DNA of 64,000 bases, from contig JAQFVV010006215.1 of NCBI GenBank assembly GCA_028023455.1, positions 7,861,230 to 7,925,229 of the forward strand. Reading direction: 5' to 3'. Positions 48,831 to 61,554 of this stretch are shown piece by piece. The notes beneath the pieces were generated by a model. That model saw nothing but the letters and a program-made list of their open reading frames with translations, was not told where the DNA came from and did no database searches. Every line of letters begins with the position of its first letter. Within the stretch, counting starts at the first letter, position 1. The position numbers were made by a program, and so were the translations under genes. The DNA is from Epiperipatus broadwayi. Lineage: Eukaryota; Onychophora; Udeonychophora; Euonychophora; Peripatidae.

Positions 48831-48932
48831 TATATATACGACAAAAGGAGCGGGATGGGAAATAGGGTTTGAATACAGGTTAATAGATGGAACTATGAAG
48901 CTCAATCTTAAGCTAAGATTGACTGCTTCACA

Positions 48933-49483
48933 TGATCACTATTTTTTATGCTTACACAATATGTTAACACAGTAAAAATGTTCTCCATACAACACTGCTA
49001 TTCTAGTGCAAGCCATAGTAATCAATGGATGCTTGATGTTTAGTGTATCAAAACTCTATCTAGTACCTAATCATCCATTATCCCCAGACTAGTGTCTATC
49101 TTATGACCTTCATCAGTAAAGAGCCTTGAATCTGAGAGCATTGCACCTAAATCTTTGAATATAAAGCATTCATCCTACAGCCACCTTTTATTTTTTTAGT
49201 TAACTATAAACATATAAGCCCAAACTGGAAATGCAATAATGTTTTCAATCCAAGCTAATTTACTTATATTGTCATACACATCTGAATCTAATTAAGTATC
49301 TATATATGTTGGTGTCTTTGGTTTTTTAATAACCACAGTCACCAACATTCTTTGGCTAGCATTTGGTATTAAACCACTAAAACATCACATAACCATTATT
49401 TCTTATGCTTACACAATCTGTTAACATAATAGCAAATTTCTCTACACAATATTGCCACCTGCAACCCATAATTATCAATGGCA
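48933..49483 (+). repeat. Pair of direct repeats about 450 bp apart
   Basis: TTATGCTTACACAAT.TGTTAACA is followed by .TAGCAA/AAAATGTTCTC-type variation, then T.CACAA.A.TGC and ATCAATGG in both 48933-49035 and 49383-49483. The two copies are diverged. A B-box-like word (minus strand, near 48887) and an (AT)n run (48824-48837) lie just before the first copy, so a SINE family may be involved. Confidence 0.6.
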
Positions 49484-49799
49484 GTCTTGAAAAATTTGAT
49501 TACTTTAATAATTATCTTAATCTGTCAACTCCAGAACTACATAAACAATAGAAATAGTATAATTTAAATGATTAACAGATCTTAAATAGTTTAAATGATA
49601 AGAAATCATTTAAATGTATGTATAAAAAAAATGTGCCATTTATTATTTTTGTCATTGAGAGATGTGAAAATTGTTTGGTCACTAGATATTGAACTGCTTG
49701 AGCTTTATTTATCTTCCAAGCAATTAATCTTGTGATTTAATAAATATTAAATGAATTTAATATCAAAACAATTTTAAAAACTAACAAACATATTTTTTT

Positions 49800-50014
49800 A
49801 AATATACAAATATTAAATCACCCCACCTGGCCTGTGAACTAATATATAAATACATTAGAGTTCGTATTTCAAAATCTAATAGCATACAATTCAAAGTGGT
49901 ATCATTTTGAGCTGACTATTTTGAAATACGAACTCTAATGTATTTATATATTAGTTCACAGAGGGAGGTACTGGATTTCTTAACCTTGTGGGGTGATTTA
50001 ATATTTGTATATTT
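49800..50014. mobile_element. Foldback MITE 3
   Basis: Perfect inverted ends of 27 bp: AAATATACAAATATTAAATC then ACCCCAC at 49800-49826, mirrored at 49988-50014. Inside, GTGAACTAATATATAAATAC and the next 20 bases (to about 49875) are again mirrored at about 49919-49961. Most of the 215 bp can fold into a hairpin. No coding capacity. Confidence 0.88.
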
Positions 50015-51052
50015 ATTTCAATATAGCGTTATGCACTGGGATTATTTTTTAAATATATATATATTAGTCATATTAATTTAAATGATTGTATTAAATTTTC
50101 TAAAAAAAATAATTTTTTTTTTGCAATATTAACAAGTTAATATATATTTTTTAAAAAACGGATGATAAAATTTAAAATATTTCTTGTGATTATGAAACTT
50201 AAAATATGTAGTTGGTAAAAACAAAGGAAATAAAATTTTTCAGAAAAACATGTAAAAGATTTGATTTTATTTAAAATTATGCTATATTTTAGACATAGTG
50301 TATTACTTTCTTAATAAATCTTTACTTTTTTGCGCATCTATTATTTGGACTTTTATATGACCTCTATCAAAAACACATATCTGTGGAGACTTCTATATAG
50401 TTCATCTAATAAACATATATTTCTTTTGCCCTATATGCTTTTTTTAAAAATTAGAAAAAAAAAAATTAAATATCATAATAATATGTTCAAGACATTTATT
50501 TTATATAGCATGATGTTTTTATAAACTGTAATACCAATAAGCTAATGCACATGCGCTTTCTGGTTGTCATTATATAAATGAATACTCCCACTTTTTCAAA
50601 CACAAGATAAAGCTATGTTCAGTAAATGACCAATTGCTTGAGCATTGGTGCTTAATATTTAGCCACTTTTTTTACATAAAAAGGTATTTGAAAAGTTTTA
50701 ATTATTTCATTATTACATCTTATACATAAAGCACAATTTAAGTTTGAGATTATTTTAAATTATATTTGCATTGCTGTTGATGATTGTACAGAAATAAAAT
50801 TCAAATTTTACATTCTAATCAAGGTTAGCTAAAAGTAGTGCCTGATGAATAATTATCCTAATTATAAGAAACTATCATTTAGTCGGATTATAAATTTTAT
50901 ATAAAAAAAAGCTCCATGATAATTGAAATTTTCTTAATTTAACATAATTATTCATAGAAAAATGTCTTAATTGAATCTAAACGAGGTTGAATTTTTTTTC
51001 TTTTTACTAACAATAAACACTATTGAAACAATTCATTTTATACGGTTCTCAC

Positions 51053-51250
51053 GGATAATTCAACCGATGACGTATTACCCTGAAGGCATATCAGTCTGAT
51101 GTTGCGATTTTTAAGATAATGTCTCCAAGGTATCTGCGGACACATGTAATCGCTAAAATTTGTCCGCAGATCACGTGAACACAGTATGTTAAAAATCGCA
51201 AGATTAGACTGATATGCCTTCAGGGTAATACGTCATCGGTTGAATTATCC
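51053..51250. mobile_element. Foldback MITE 4
   Basis: GGATAATTCAACCGATGACG begins at 51053 and continues through ACCCTGAAGGCATATCAGTC; the same sequence reads inward from 51250 with one or two mismatches (arms about 48 bp). Further in, ATCTGCGGACA and TGTCCGCAGAT are mirrored too. The whole 198 bp is hairpin-forming and non-coding. No obvious target duplication. Confidence 0.88.
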
Positions 51251-51594
51251 AGGTCACGTGATAAAAACTATTCAAAAATGAAAAAAATCTGACGCAGGTC
51301 AGGCAAATACTAAAAAAAAAAAAATACAAAAAATGTGCATGCATGCGTCAAAATAATTTAGAAAAAACTATATTATGATTTATAAAACCACTATATTATG
51401 CTCAATTATAAAATACGGCATGCAGCGCTGGAATTGGCGGGGCGGCTCCGATGTTTTTGACGAGCCGAAGGCTCGGCGTACACGTACATCAGACATTGTA
51501 TTACTCTCATAGCTGTAATTTTTATAATTGCCGATGAATTTACGGAAAAAAAATTTCTGTATGATATAATTCAGAAATTAAAAATAAAATTAAA

Positions 51595-51955
51595 ACGTAA
51601 TTCAATGTAAGTTTGAGAATTGTAGAAATATTAACAAATATTTTTTGTAAATAAGTTTGAGAATTGTAGAAATATTAACAAAAATTTTTTGTAAATTTAA
51701 AATAAACAAATAAAACACTTTACCCGAATTAATGCGAATCTGGCATTAATGGCGTCTTTGGAGAAAACGTGTTATCACATGCATTTGGTAATTTTAAAAA
51801 CGTACTGTATATTGCTAATTTGTTTTAAAAAATTATTGAAAATTATTTACACATTAAACGTAATTCAATGTAAGTTTGAGAATTGTAGAAATATTAACAA
51901 AAATTTTTTGTAAATTTAAAATAAATAGATAAATAAAACACTTTTCCTGAATTAA
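51595..51955 (+). repeat. Three diverged copies of a 60-100 bp unit
   Basis: AAGTTTGAGAATTGTAGAAA followed by TATTAACAAA.ATTTTTTGTAAAT occurs at about 51610, 51653 and 51870. The second and third continue with TTTAAAATAAA, a spacer and AAATAAAACACTTT.CC. They lie between the MITE 4 ends and may be internal subrepeats of the larger candidate element. Confidence 0.8.
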
Positions 51956-52170
51956 GAGCTCAAAAAAGTAACTGATGCCGTGGATAGCAAAATCACAATA
52001 GACAGAAAAATCAAAAAATTTCCCAAACCTCTCTACGAATTTTAAATCTCGCGGGTGAAAAAAAAAAAAAATTGACTCTCTGATGGATTAATCATGCCAG
52101 TCACTTGGTTGCCATGACAATGTTGTCATGCAAAAATTGACGATGTCTACCAGAAGGGAAATCAGTAAGT

Positions 52171-52196
52171 GTAATACGTCATCGGTTGAATTATCC
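52171..52196. repeat. Extra copy of the MITE 4 terminal repeat
   Basis: GTAATACGTCATCGGTTGAA plus TTATCC repeats exactly the right-end sequence of MITE 4, in the same orientation, 946 bp downstream. It could mark the true right end of a larger element (51053-52196) of which MITE 4 is an internal copy of the end, or a solo end. Confidence 0.8.
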
Positions 52197-52199
52197 GTA

Positions 52200-55100
52200 A
52201 CTATCTTTTATACTTTTCCTTTGCATTTTATTGTAACACTGCTTTCACGGACCAGTCACAGCCTTAAAAGTCATATAATGCTTCAGCAATGTGAACACTT
52301 TTTGAAATTTTTTTTAAAAAAAAAAAACAAGAAACTATAGCATTGATTTAAACATTTATTGTTGCAAAACTTACAAATATTATATTTGAAAAAGGGAGAT
52401 CTATGTTTTTAATTAAGTTAAAAATATTCTTTATATTTAAAAAGATGACAAACATTTATTTATGTAATGGCTTTATTGTTTGAATTGTTTATAAATTTTT
52501 AAGTGGAATATATGTACAGTATATTCAACATATATCAATCATTTAATTTTTGTAATAAATTTGGTATGTGAATTTAAAATCAGCTCATAGTTGATATTAG
52601 CTTCAAAACTATTGAAATTTTTAGAAATGTATAAACCTGTGAATTGCACAGTCTGATCTTTAAAATACTTATATTATTTCATTTTGTAAAAATAAAGAGA
52701 AAGAAAAGACTGCATTACTTTATCATGGAAAATCATTGTTATTCATTAAAGCAAAAGCCATTTTAAGAATTTTTATTGAATAGATTGCTTTCAGTCATAG
52801 ATAAATAATTAGAGATAATCTGTGCAGTTTCAAAGAATCAAGATGCACTATAGATATGTTTTTATCACCAAACAAATGCAAGAGAGATATTAAAAGTAAA
52901 AGTGTAATTTGCATATAGCTTTCATAGATTTAGTCAACCACTCAACATAGTTAATCAAACTTCACATTATATAGGTTCCACCTGTGGCATTCAAAGTGGT
53001 GATTGATGTGAAAGAAATATTTGTATTAGTTCTAACTACATGTTTATATGTGGTTTAGTAAGTAATTATCAAGATGTATAGGTTTGAAAATTGTGTTTTC
53101 TAATTTGAATCAATAAAAGTAAAAATGTTTCTTTTCTTTTTTCTTTGACTTTTGTATTTACATTATGCTGAAGTTTATGATATTTTTGCCAATTTTAAAA
53201 AATCTACATAATGTTTTAATTTTTATTTATCACTGATGGAAGAAATATCTTCAGCAACTTGAGCTTGATTGGTTATCTGCCAAATTAAATATTATGGTCA
53301 CATTTTATATGGAAAGCATTTATCAAGTCCTTTTTTCCACAATCATTTACATATATTTTCTTTAAATACAATATTTATTTATTATTTTATAATGATGACT
53401 TAAATTTCTGATGTTTTGGAAAAGGTTTCTTGTGTAGAAAGGATGTAACAATCATAAATTTAAGTTAATATTAGTTATTTAGTGTGCTTGTGTTTAAGAA
53501 ATAAAAAGAATTACTCATGCATTTATTTAAAGATTAAAAAGATTTTTTTAAATCTTTAAATAAATTTAAACTTATTTATTAGAAATATATAAAATTTAAT
53601 AATTCCATATTTAATAAGCTAATGTTAAAATTTAATTTGTCGGTTATGTTTAATATCTACATATTTAATATTTTATTATTTAATTTGTAAAAATTTTTTT
53701 TTTGTAACTCAATATTACATCCTAATAATATACATCATATATGTAAACATGCAATAATATATAATTTTATTTATATTATTCATATGTAATATCTTTCTTA
53801 AACAATTATACAAGCATATATTTACTTGATATTATCAATAAAAATTTGCTTTGAAAAGGGGAAGAGGCATTGATCATAATGATATTAATATCTTAATGAA
53901 TTGTATTTAGATCAGTAATTTTATTCAATATTCTATTGACTTAACATAAAGGCACTAGAAAATTTTTATTTAGGATGCTCTGCAAGATTCAAAAAATATG
54001 ATGGCAAGATCATAAATTCAATCAGTATTTTTTTCAACCTGCTGAATGTGACATAAATGAACATTAAATGATTTTGGAGATCTCATCATATGATGTTTAT
54101 GGAAGAGGTGAATTTCATGTATATTATAAAGATTAATGAAATGAAATATTGATTGCTTTCATTGATAATATATAATTGAAACTAGTATATACAGCTACAA
54201 TTAGTAAGATGTTAATGACTTTTAAAAAGTATAAAGTTTACTGTGAAAGTCAGCATCTTAAAATGTTGAACAATCAGATTAAAAAACTTTGTGCAATGTA
54301 TGTGGATGTATTTGTGATTTTACGGATTGATGATTGAATCACAGAATTCTGACTTTTTACTTAGAGTTTTTATTTTTTATATATAGAATTAAAATGACTA
54401 TTTTAGTTTATAAGAAGTGTCTGATAATAAATATTTCAAGACTGGTAATTTCATTGTTTTTGTTTTAAATATCTATTTTTAAGCAATATCTAGTGTCAAA
54501 AACTTTCATTATTATTAGAGCTGAAATACAGTAGAGCCATGTTGTCTACTATATTTTGTTCCAAACCTTAGAGCATATATTTTGTATGGTGGGTAATACT
54601 TTCTGCTTTGTTTATGAGCCTCATTTACACTACAGTACATAATGTTCACTGTAAATGTTTTGTACTTGTCAAATATGCATTTATATATATATAATATTAG
54701 AGTAGAAACAATTTTTTTAAAAATAATAATAATAAATTATTAATAATAAACTTAGAGAGCATGTTTACATATATATTTACTGTGTGAGTGCATTTATTCA
54801 CATTCAATCAAAAAATAATAATAACAATCGTACCGTTCCATATCTTTACTTTTGTAAAACCAAACTTGACCTTCTTAATTCATTAATATATCAGAACAAC
54901 TGAATATCATTGCAATTAAACACTTGTATTTTTTCCCTTCAATATTTGTTTCCTAGGGAAATATTGGCAGACATAGCCACTCTAATTGTTTTTATGTTTT
55001 TTGTCTGTATTGATTTTGGAATTTATATGGTCATTCCTATATACAGTTATCCATTTTGAATTCTTCATATAAAGCTTTCCGATGCAATGTAAGAATATTT

Positions 55101-57400
55101 ATAGCAAATATTTTACAAATTCTCATAGATCTTGTAGGGTTTATATCTTTAAGCTTAGATAACATTTTATTAAATTATATCATTTCATACTTTTGGAAGA
55201 AAAATAAATAAATTATAATTTAAAAAGGACATGTGCTTTCAACATAATCTTAATTAACATAAGTAATCAACAAAGTAATGAAAGTGTAAGAAAGTAACAT
55301 TTGAAATGTTGAATTTATTGAGAATGCTAAAAGATGAAAAAGTGAAACATAGTTATAAAATTTGTTAAATTTATGAATTTTAATATATTTTTTGTTTTTT
55401 TGTTTATATAAATATTTGAACAGTGTATAATTGAAGTAATGAATATAGACATAGCACATATTGCTGCTTCTCTTTGTTTATTTTCAATTATTTATATTGA
55501 TAACACAATTCATTACTGATCATGGTATTAGATATAGTTAATTAAAATTTTTCATAGAAACTTGAATGTATGATTTTTCATAATCTCTAATCAAACTATC
55601 CTTTGGTGTAATTAATTTACTACTATTTTGAAAAGCAGGTTATTCAAATTTTTGAGCTAGATGATTTGCAAAATAAAATGGCAATTAAATAGTTCACTTC
55701 AATATAGTTATTTAAAATTTACCATAGAAACTTAATGTGTGATTTTTAATAATCTCTAATCAAACTATTCTTTATTTAATTTGCTACTATTTTAAAAAAC
55801 TTATTTAATTTTTTAACCCAGATGAATTGCAAAATAAAATAGCAGTTAAATTCTTCTCTTTAAAATGATAGCATTATAATGATGTCTTAGAGAAAATTCA
55901 AATTTAATCATAGTACTTTGTGAAGAAATTCATGATAAATACTTATATATATATTGTAATTATGTGGAACAAAGGATGAATATGGGAAGATGGGAAAACA
56001 TCATTCCCATGGAATGCAAATATAATGAGTAAATATAAAATGACAAAATATAAAAATAATGAGATCAGCAGTGCGATAAAAATAAGTATACTTATAATAC
56101 TAATAGGCTATAATATGAGTAATTATACTAATAAATTAACAAATTGCTCTAGCATTACACACAAACCATAATTAATCACTCAACAATTATCCATTGTGAT
56201 TGGATCTAAAAAGGTACATTATAAAAAGGCAAATTATCTAGCCACTGCCAAACTTAGGGCAAGATATACAATCATTTGAATGCACATATTTAGATCTAAA
56301 ATATCTAGCATACTATATAAAATAATACTGGGATACCAATACATGTTGATCATCAATAATCCAGCCACGTGGTACCATGAATTGACAAGCCAATTATAAA
56401 TTAAATTTTGTCTAACAAAAGAATTAAAACACAGTGAATGGACTTTAAACATGATACATTTGCATCATCCAGAGTACTATCTGGATGTCCAAACAAACAT
56501 AAACCCCCACATATAAATAACTTAACCATTATTGTTCTCCAGAGTTAGCTGAAGATCATGAGACCATAGGAACTGATTGGTCAAGAGGAAGTGTAAACAT
56601 GTAAACTTACTCTACTTTAATTTGAATAGTTTTACTGGGATAATTCACAAATCTCTAAAACACTATGCTGTTATGAAATCTAGTCATGCACACTGCCAAT
56701 TCATAGAACAAATAGGTAGAGGAATAAAAACAGTAAAACATATTTTTAACAATTATTTAATAAATAAAGAAAATTAACAAAAAAATATAATAATTCAACC
56801 TTAAATACATTTTTATCAAAAAATATAATTTCATATAGTAATATTAACTTGTTGTAGGCTCTTACTAATTCAATTAACCAACATTATCTTTAAACAGAAT
56901 TGTTTCTCCCTTCATTGATTAAAATTGCAAAATAGTATTTCAAACATAAAAAATTTAAATTGACTTGAAACTTCTTTGCCTTATCTTGTGAAAATGAAAA
57001 GATTCTATACAATTAAATTTTGGCAAGAAAATAATATAAATAAAAAAAAAACATGTTTTAATTTTAAAAAATACTAATAAAATTATTCATTACCATTAAT
57101 TAATTTTTTTTTAAAATGTCTATAAATGTAGGTTTAATGTGCACATTACAATGTTTTAAATTACCATTGTTTTACTTTTATCAGGAGATCCTTCTTTGGT
57201 CATTATAATTTTCAGGTTCTTTCCTGTTGATTTTCTTTTTGTAAACTTCTCCATTAAAACATTTCCCGAGTAATGTACACAATTAAATTTATTCATATTT
57301 TCAGGATTCACACAGGCTGAATTTTTTCATCTTTCCAGTATAATAATTTACATGGCAGGCTAATACACATAATGAATTTATTCACTTTATAAATCTATTT
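52200..57400. other. No gene recognised; PFDN1 intron
   Basis: AT-rich intronic sequence with chance ORFs. It contains a small palindrome at 53521-53566 (ATTTATTTAAAGATT and its complement) and the tandem duplication listed separately. Confidence 0.45.
55533..55860 (+). repeat. Tandem duplication of about 172 bp
   Basis: Two adjacent copies share TATAGTTA.TTAAAATTT..CATAGAAACTT, then ATAATCTCTAATCAAACTAT, CTACTATTTT and TGCAAAATAAAAT.GCA.TTAAAT, with substitutions and small deletions. The starts are near 55533 and 55704. Non-coding. Confidence 0.85.
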
Positions 57401-57405
57401 TTCAG

Positions 57406-57521
57406 GCCAGGCCAAAATGTAATGAAACAGACAGTCATGCTCTTGGATGAAGACATGGCTTGTTACAGATTGCTTCAAGACTATTCTCATATTTTTTCTA
57501 GAGAAATGTTACATAGTTGGG
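57406..57521 (+). CDS. Possible exon of unknown identity inside the PFDN1 intron
   Basis: An open 116-base stretch lies between a good acceptor (TTTTTCAG) and a donor (GG|GTAAAT). It encodes 38 codons with little low complexity: PGQNVMKQTVMLLDEDMACY then RLLQDYSHIFSREMLHSW. I do not recognise the family. Its phases (a split codon at each end: upstream phase 2, downstream phase 1) do not fit between the two PFDN1 exons, which join perfectly in phase 0. It could be an exon of a nested gene, an alternative or decayed exon, or a chance ORF. Confidence 0.3.
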
Positions 57522-57529
57522 GTAAATTT

Positions 57530-59220
57530 AATGATGCTCTGCTTCTACTTAAAATTTAGCACATTGTTTTCCTCAAATCCATTTTAAAAACCTTTTTTTA
57601 TCACAGCTGAACTTCTGCTACTGTTTTCTTCAATAGCTGAATCCAGACGAACTGTTGTTTCTGATTTCTTCAACAGCTTAACCAAGAATGAATATTCTTC
57701 ACAAGACACTATGATCTACTGATTTATCTGCCCCTATCTTATGTTTTTTAAACATTCCTGTATCTATGCAATCACATCTTGTCTTCCACATGTCCAAATT
57801 AAACAATTGGATCTATTTTTTCAAAAAGATTATTGAATTATTTTTCTCCTTTTTTTTTAATTAAAAAAAATTCCACTGTAGTTATTTTCTCTTATGACAA
57901 AAATAAGATAATCTTTTAATTATCATGATTAAAAAAACATTGCATTTTGTTTTGGTGAGAGATAAAGATAAAAGGAAAAAAAAAATTAAGTAAAACAAAA
58001 TTTAATCAAAATGTTGGGGCTTTTTTCCCTTTTAAAAACTTTATTAATTTGTCTCACTTATTAATATCTTTTAAAATTGAAATTAAAATTTCAGTAAACT
58101 TTTTCATAACTTACTGAAGAGAAAATATTTTTTCTCTCATAATTTTTTTCGAAATTAAAATCAAAACTGATAGATTTACAACACATTAAAATAATATTTA
58201 CATTATTAAAAATGTTTTGGAGCTATCATATAATTTAAGAAATGTAGACTTTTAAATAAATTAATGTTTAATATTATACAAAATACACATAAAAAAAATT
58301 AACTCTATCATTTCACCATTAATTAACTACATTTTTAATTTATGAAACATGCAATATCTAACATGTTGGCCATCTGCATATTACAATATATGTCTTAAAA
58401 GGTACATAATTTATATACGTTAGTTTTGTTAAGGGGGGGGGGGTTAAGCAACATTACTGAAATTTTAGAATAGGATTGGAAAAAACTGTGATAAACAAAT
58501 TGATTGATTATATGGATACAAAGATAAATGTATGTAAATCATTTTATTTTCAGCAAGGTTTTGTTGTGTTGTGATTAGTGCTTTAATCTTCCATGACAAT
58601 AGCCTGTTATTTAAACTCAAAATAGAAGTTTGATTTTTTTTTTTTTCAAGTACTTTGACTAGCTTATGATCCAGATAGATATTAGAATTATTTTGTAAAT
58701 AGGCATCTAAATATTCATAGCTGAAAGGTAGTGGTCCTATAATATGTTTTGATCATATAAATGTTGATATGCTGACCATAAAATAAGAACACTATTATAA
58801 TTTGATGCAGTTTATATAATTCATAAGGGAGATAAATAACTTTCAGTCTAAATTTTCCACCTTTAACAAATATAAATCCTCAAGTCAATTTCTGGTTATT
58901 GGCCTTTTTTGTATCTTTTTTAGTAGCTAGATTTTATTATATTATGATAATCAGTTTAAAACTTGAATTTTTGAAATACTTTAAGGTTTTGAACCTCAAC
59001 CAAGGAACGGTGAATTATTTTGCTTGGTTATGCCATTTCTATCAAAAAAGTCAAAGATCCTGTGATTCATTTGTAAATGGACCACTTAATAGTACTTACC
59101 ATATAGTCAAATAAAAAGTAATTATGTCATTTATTATTGAACTTATGTCTATAAGAATATATTAAATAAAATCCAGAAATTAATATATTTTGCAATAAAA
59201 ATAATATACTTACCAAAACA
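57530..59220. other. No gene recognised; PFDN1 intron
   Basis: AT-rich intronic sequence. A G run of ten lies near 58433. The ORF at 58899-59114 has no recognisable motif. Confidence 0.45.
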
Positions 59221-59224
59221 ATAT

Positions 59225-59535
59225 CATAGACAGGGTATGAGCACAGACTTTCACATGACCCACCACTCTCCACACTATCTCATAACACTGATACACCTGA
59301 ACACACATATGTTGAAAAGATAAATAATCACCAATATACGTATTTCATGCTAAACCAGCAATCATCAGTTGGTCCAGATTACCATCTCTACACATATATG
59401 CTACAAGTGCTCAGATATATATTAAGATAGCAAATTCTCCTACTTTAATGGACAGGCTTCAATCTACTCCACACTCCAACTCTTCAACCGTCCATCCAAT
59501 TGAAAATCTGATCAATATCAATTATTTAACAAAAT
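59225..59535 (+). repeat. Dispersed repeat A, copy 2
   Basis: Related to 17560-17820 in the same orientation (shared words listed under copy 1). This copy is less AT-rich than its flanks and runs into an (AT)n tract near 59532. It lacks the SINE-like A/B-box end seen after copy 1, which supports that end being a separate element. Confidence 0.7.
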
Positions 59536-59539
59536 ATAT

Positions 59540-60810
59540 ATATATCAGTGACAAATATAATGTAAGCAAAAATCAAAATCCATAAGAAATGTCTGCATTT
59601 ATTTTTGAATTTACTGTTACAAGGTTATTTTAAATGAAATGAAAAACGAAATCAACAATAAATTTTGACCTCTATGAATTTGCATTTCTTTGTGCATATC
59701 ATTTGTCATCAATATATTTTTTATTTTTAAATAATTGATATTGTTTTGGTAAATAAATTATTTTTATTGCAAAATACATTTTTATTTTTGATCCATTCTT
59801 TTGGTCAATGTATGAGCTATGTAGGTCAGTAAAGCCAGCAGACTATACATTTTATTAGCACCATCAGATTTATGTAATTAAATTTAAGAAAATGTTTTTT
59901 TTTTTTTTAATATTTACAATAAATTAGGGGATACTAATGAAAGGTTGGGTGTTTATTGTAGACTGGGAAATTTATTAAAAATTTTGCATGACATTGATCA
60001 ACTTAATTAATGTTTTTTCATTATTATTCTAGTTTTTAAAATACTGATTTTAAAATATATTAGCAGCAAATAGTTACATCTTCTGGGATTTTGAAACTTG
60101 TCAGGAAACTATATATGATTAATTTACTTATAAACTAATTGTAAGGTTGTTTTTTTTTTGTATGTGAGTGGTAATAATTTTATTTATTATTTATTAAATT
60201 AAGCTGAAATGGATGTAATTAGATACAAAAAAGTTAGACAGAAAAGTCATGTATTTAATTTATAATAATTGATTAGTATATTTAAATGATAGTTGTATGT
60301 ATAATTTAACTTCCTTATTATTTATTAGTAATATATAATTTAATTTGTTTAATCATTATTAGCTTTCTAGTAGTGGGAATGTGATATTGCTTAAACTCTT
60401 AAAGAAAGAATCTCATCATATAATAATTATTTCCTTATCATACTTTTGATATGGAATTTGAATTCAATCCAATGAAATTTGGATTATATATTTTTCCAGT
60501 CAAGGAACTTTTTTTTCATATTCAATCCAGCTAACAAATTCAGTTGTTGGTTAGTATCTAATTTTCTTAGATAGAGAAAAAAGCAAGGAAGAAAACTCTC
60601 AACTCCTATTATCTAAACAATGCCTTTTTCAGTATTTCTCTTGAAGAGCTGTCAAAAAGGCCTTTGTCTTGCAGGGCACTGTTTGATATTAAAAGCTGTT
60701 TTGTGTGTGTGCGTTGGATAAAAATGTGTGCATATATAACAAGACAGAATTTTTTAATATGATAAATATTTTTATTTTATTCAATAATAATATACCATAT
60801 ATTTATATAT
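59540..60810. other. No gene recognised; PFDN1 intron
   Basis: AT-rich intronic sequence up to the terminal PFDN1 exon, with long T runs near 59898 and 60150 and a GT run near 60703. Confidence 0.45.
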
Positions 60811-60818
60811 ATTTGCAG

Positions 60819-60902
60819 AATAGTAAAGTTTACTTAGAAAGAAGTTTAAAAGAAAGTGAAGATAATCTCAGAGAGTTGATTGTATCAAAGCAGAATAAAT
60901 GA
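60819..60902 (+). CDS. PFDN1: Prefoldin subunit 1, last coding exon with stop
   Basis: After a pyrimidine-poor but standard TTTGCAG acceptor the exon encodes 27 residues, NSKVYLERSLKESEDNLREL then IVSKQNK, and a TGA stop. The human C-terminus in this place is QKKSYLERSVKEAEDNIREM followed by LMARRAQ: same length, with YLERS.KE.EDN.RE conserved. Together with the 37028 exon it forms a continuous 55-residue coiled-coil C-terminus. The start in phase 0 matches the upstream exon's end. The frame is open further upstream as a 65-codon ORF from 60705, but that extension is intronic. Two AATAAA signals follow within 125 bases. Confidence 0.9.
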   Translation, partial: NSKVYLERSLKESEDNLRELIVSKQNK

Positions 60903-60968
60903 TGTTTGGTGAAAGTAACTTGTTATTGTTTTTTTAAATTATTTTTTTTATATATATTTTCAATTGAA

Positions 60969-61025
60969 AATAAAAAAATTTAAAAGTATTTATGTTGTGT
61001 ATAATTTATTCTTTATTGAAATAAA
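60969..61025 (+). promoter_or_regulatory. Candidate PFDN1 polyadenylation signals
   Basis: AATAAA occurs at 60969-60974 and 61020-61025, 67 and 118 bases after the PFDN1 stop. Such hexamers are common by chance in AT-rich DNA, but the position right after a terminal exon makes them likely. A T-rich stretch follows near 61070. Confidence 0.5.
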
Positions 61026-61554
61026 GTTGAAGAAATTTTTAAAATTAACTAAAATAATTACACGATATTGATTTTTTTTTTTTTTGTAACTGATACATTT
61101 TATCTAGTTAATCTTAATCAGAAATTGAATTAAGCATTTTGTGTATATGTCTGGATGAAGATATATATTCTGGAAAAATCTTGCTTTACACGTTTGATTT
61201 ATGACATTAGGAAAACTTAATAAATTGAAAACATATTAATGAATGAGGAATGTGGATTTTTTTTCCCAATTAATCAATATTTTCACTTAATTTTTTCAAA
61301 CTAACATTTTACTCACAATATAACTATCATCTAAATGAAAATATAAATGTTTGAAAGAATTTAATATATTTGCAGTCCTTTTTTTCCCTTGACATGGAAA
61401 ACATGGAGAGGTTGAATACTAGAAATTGTACTGTTTGGAAATTATTTTAATATGTTGTTGTTAAGTAACTATCTTCTGCAAATAATCTAAATGGATATTA
61501 ATCCATATTAGACAAATTATAAATACAACTATTTTAAATAAAAATGTGAGAAAT

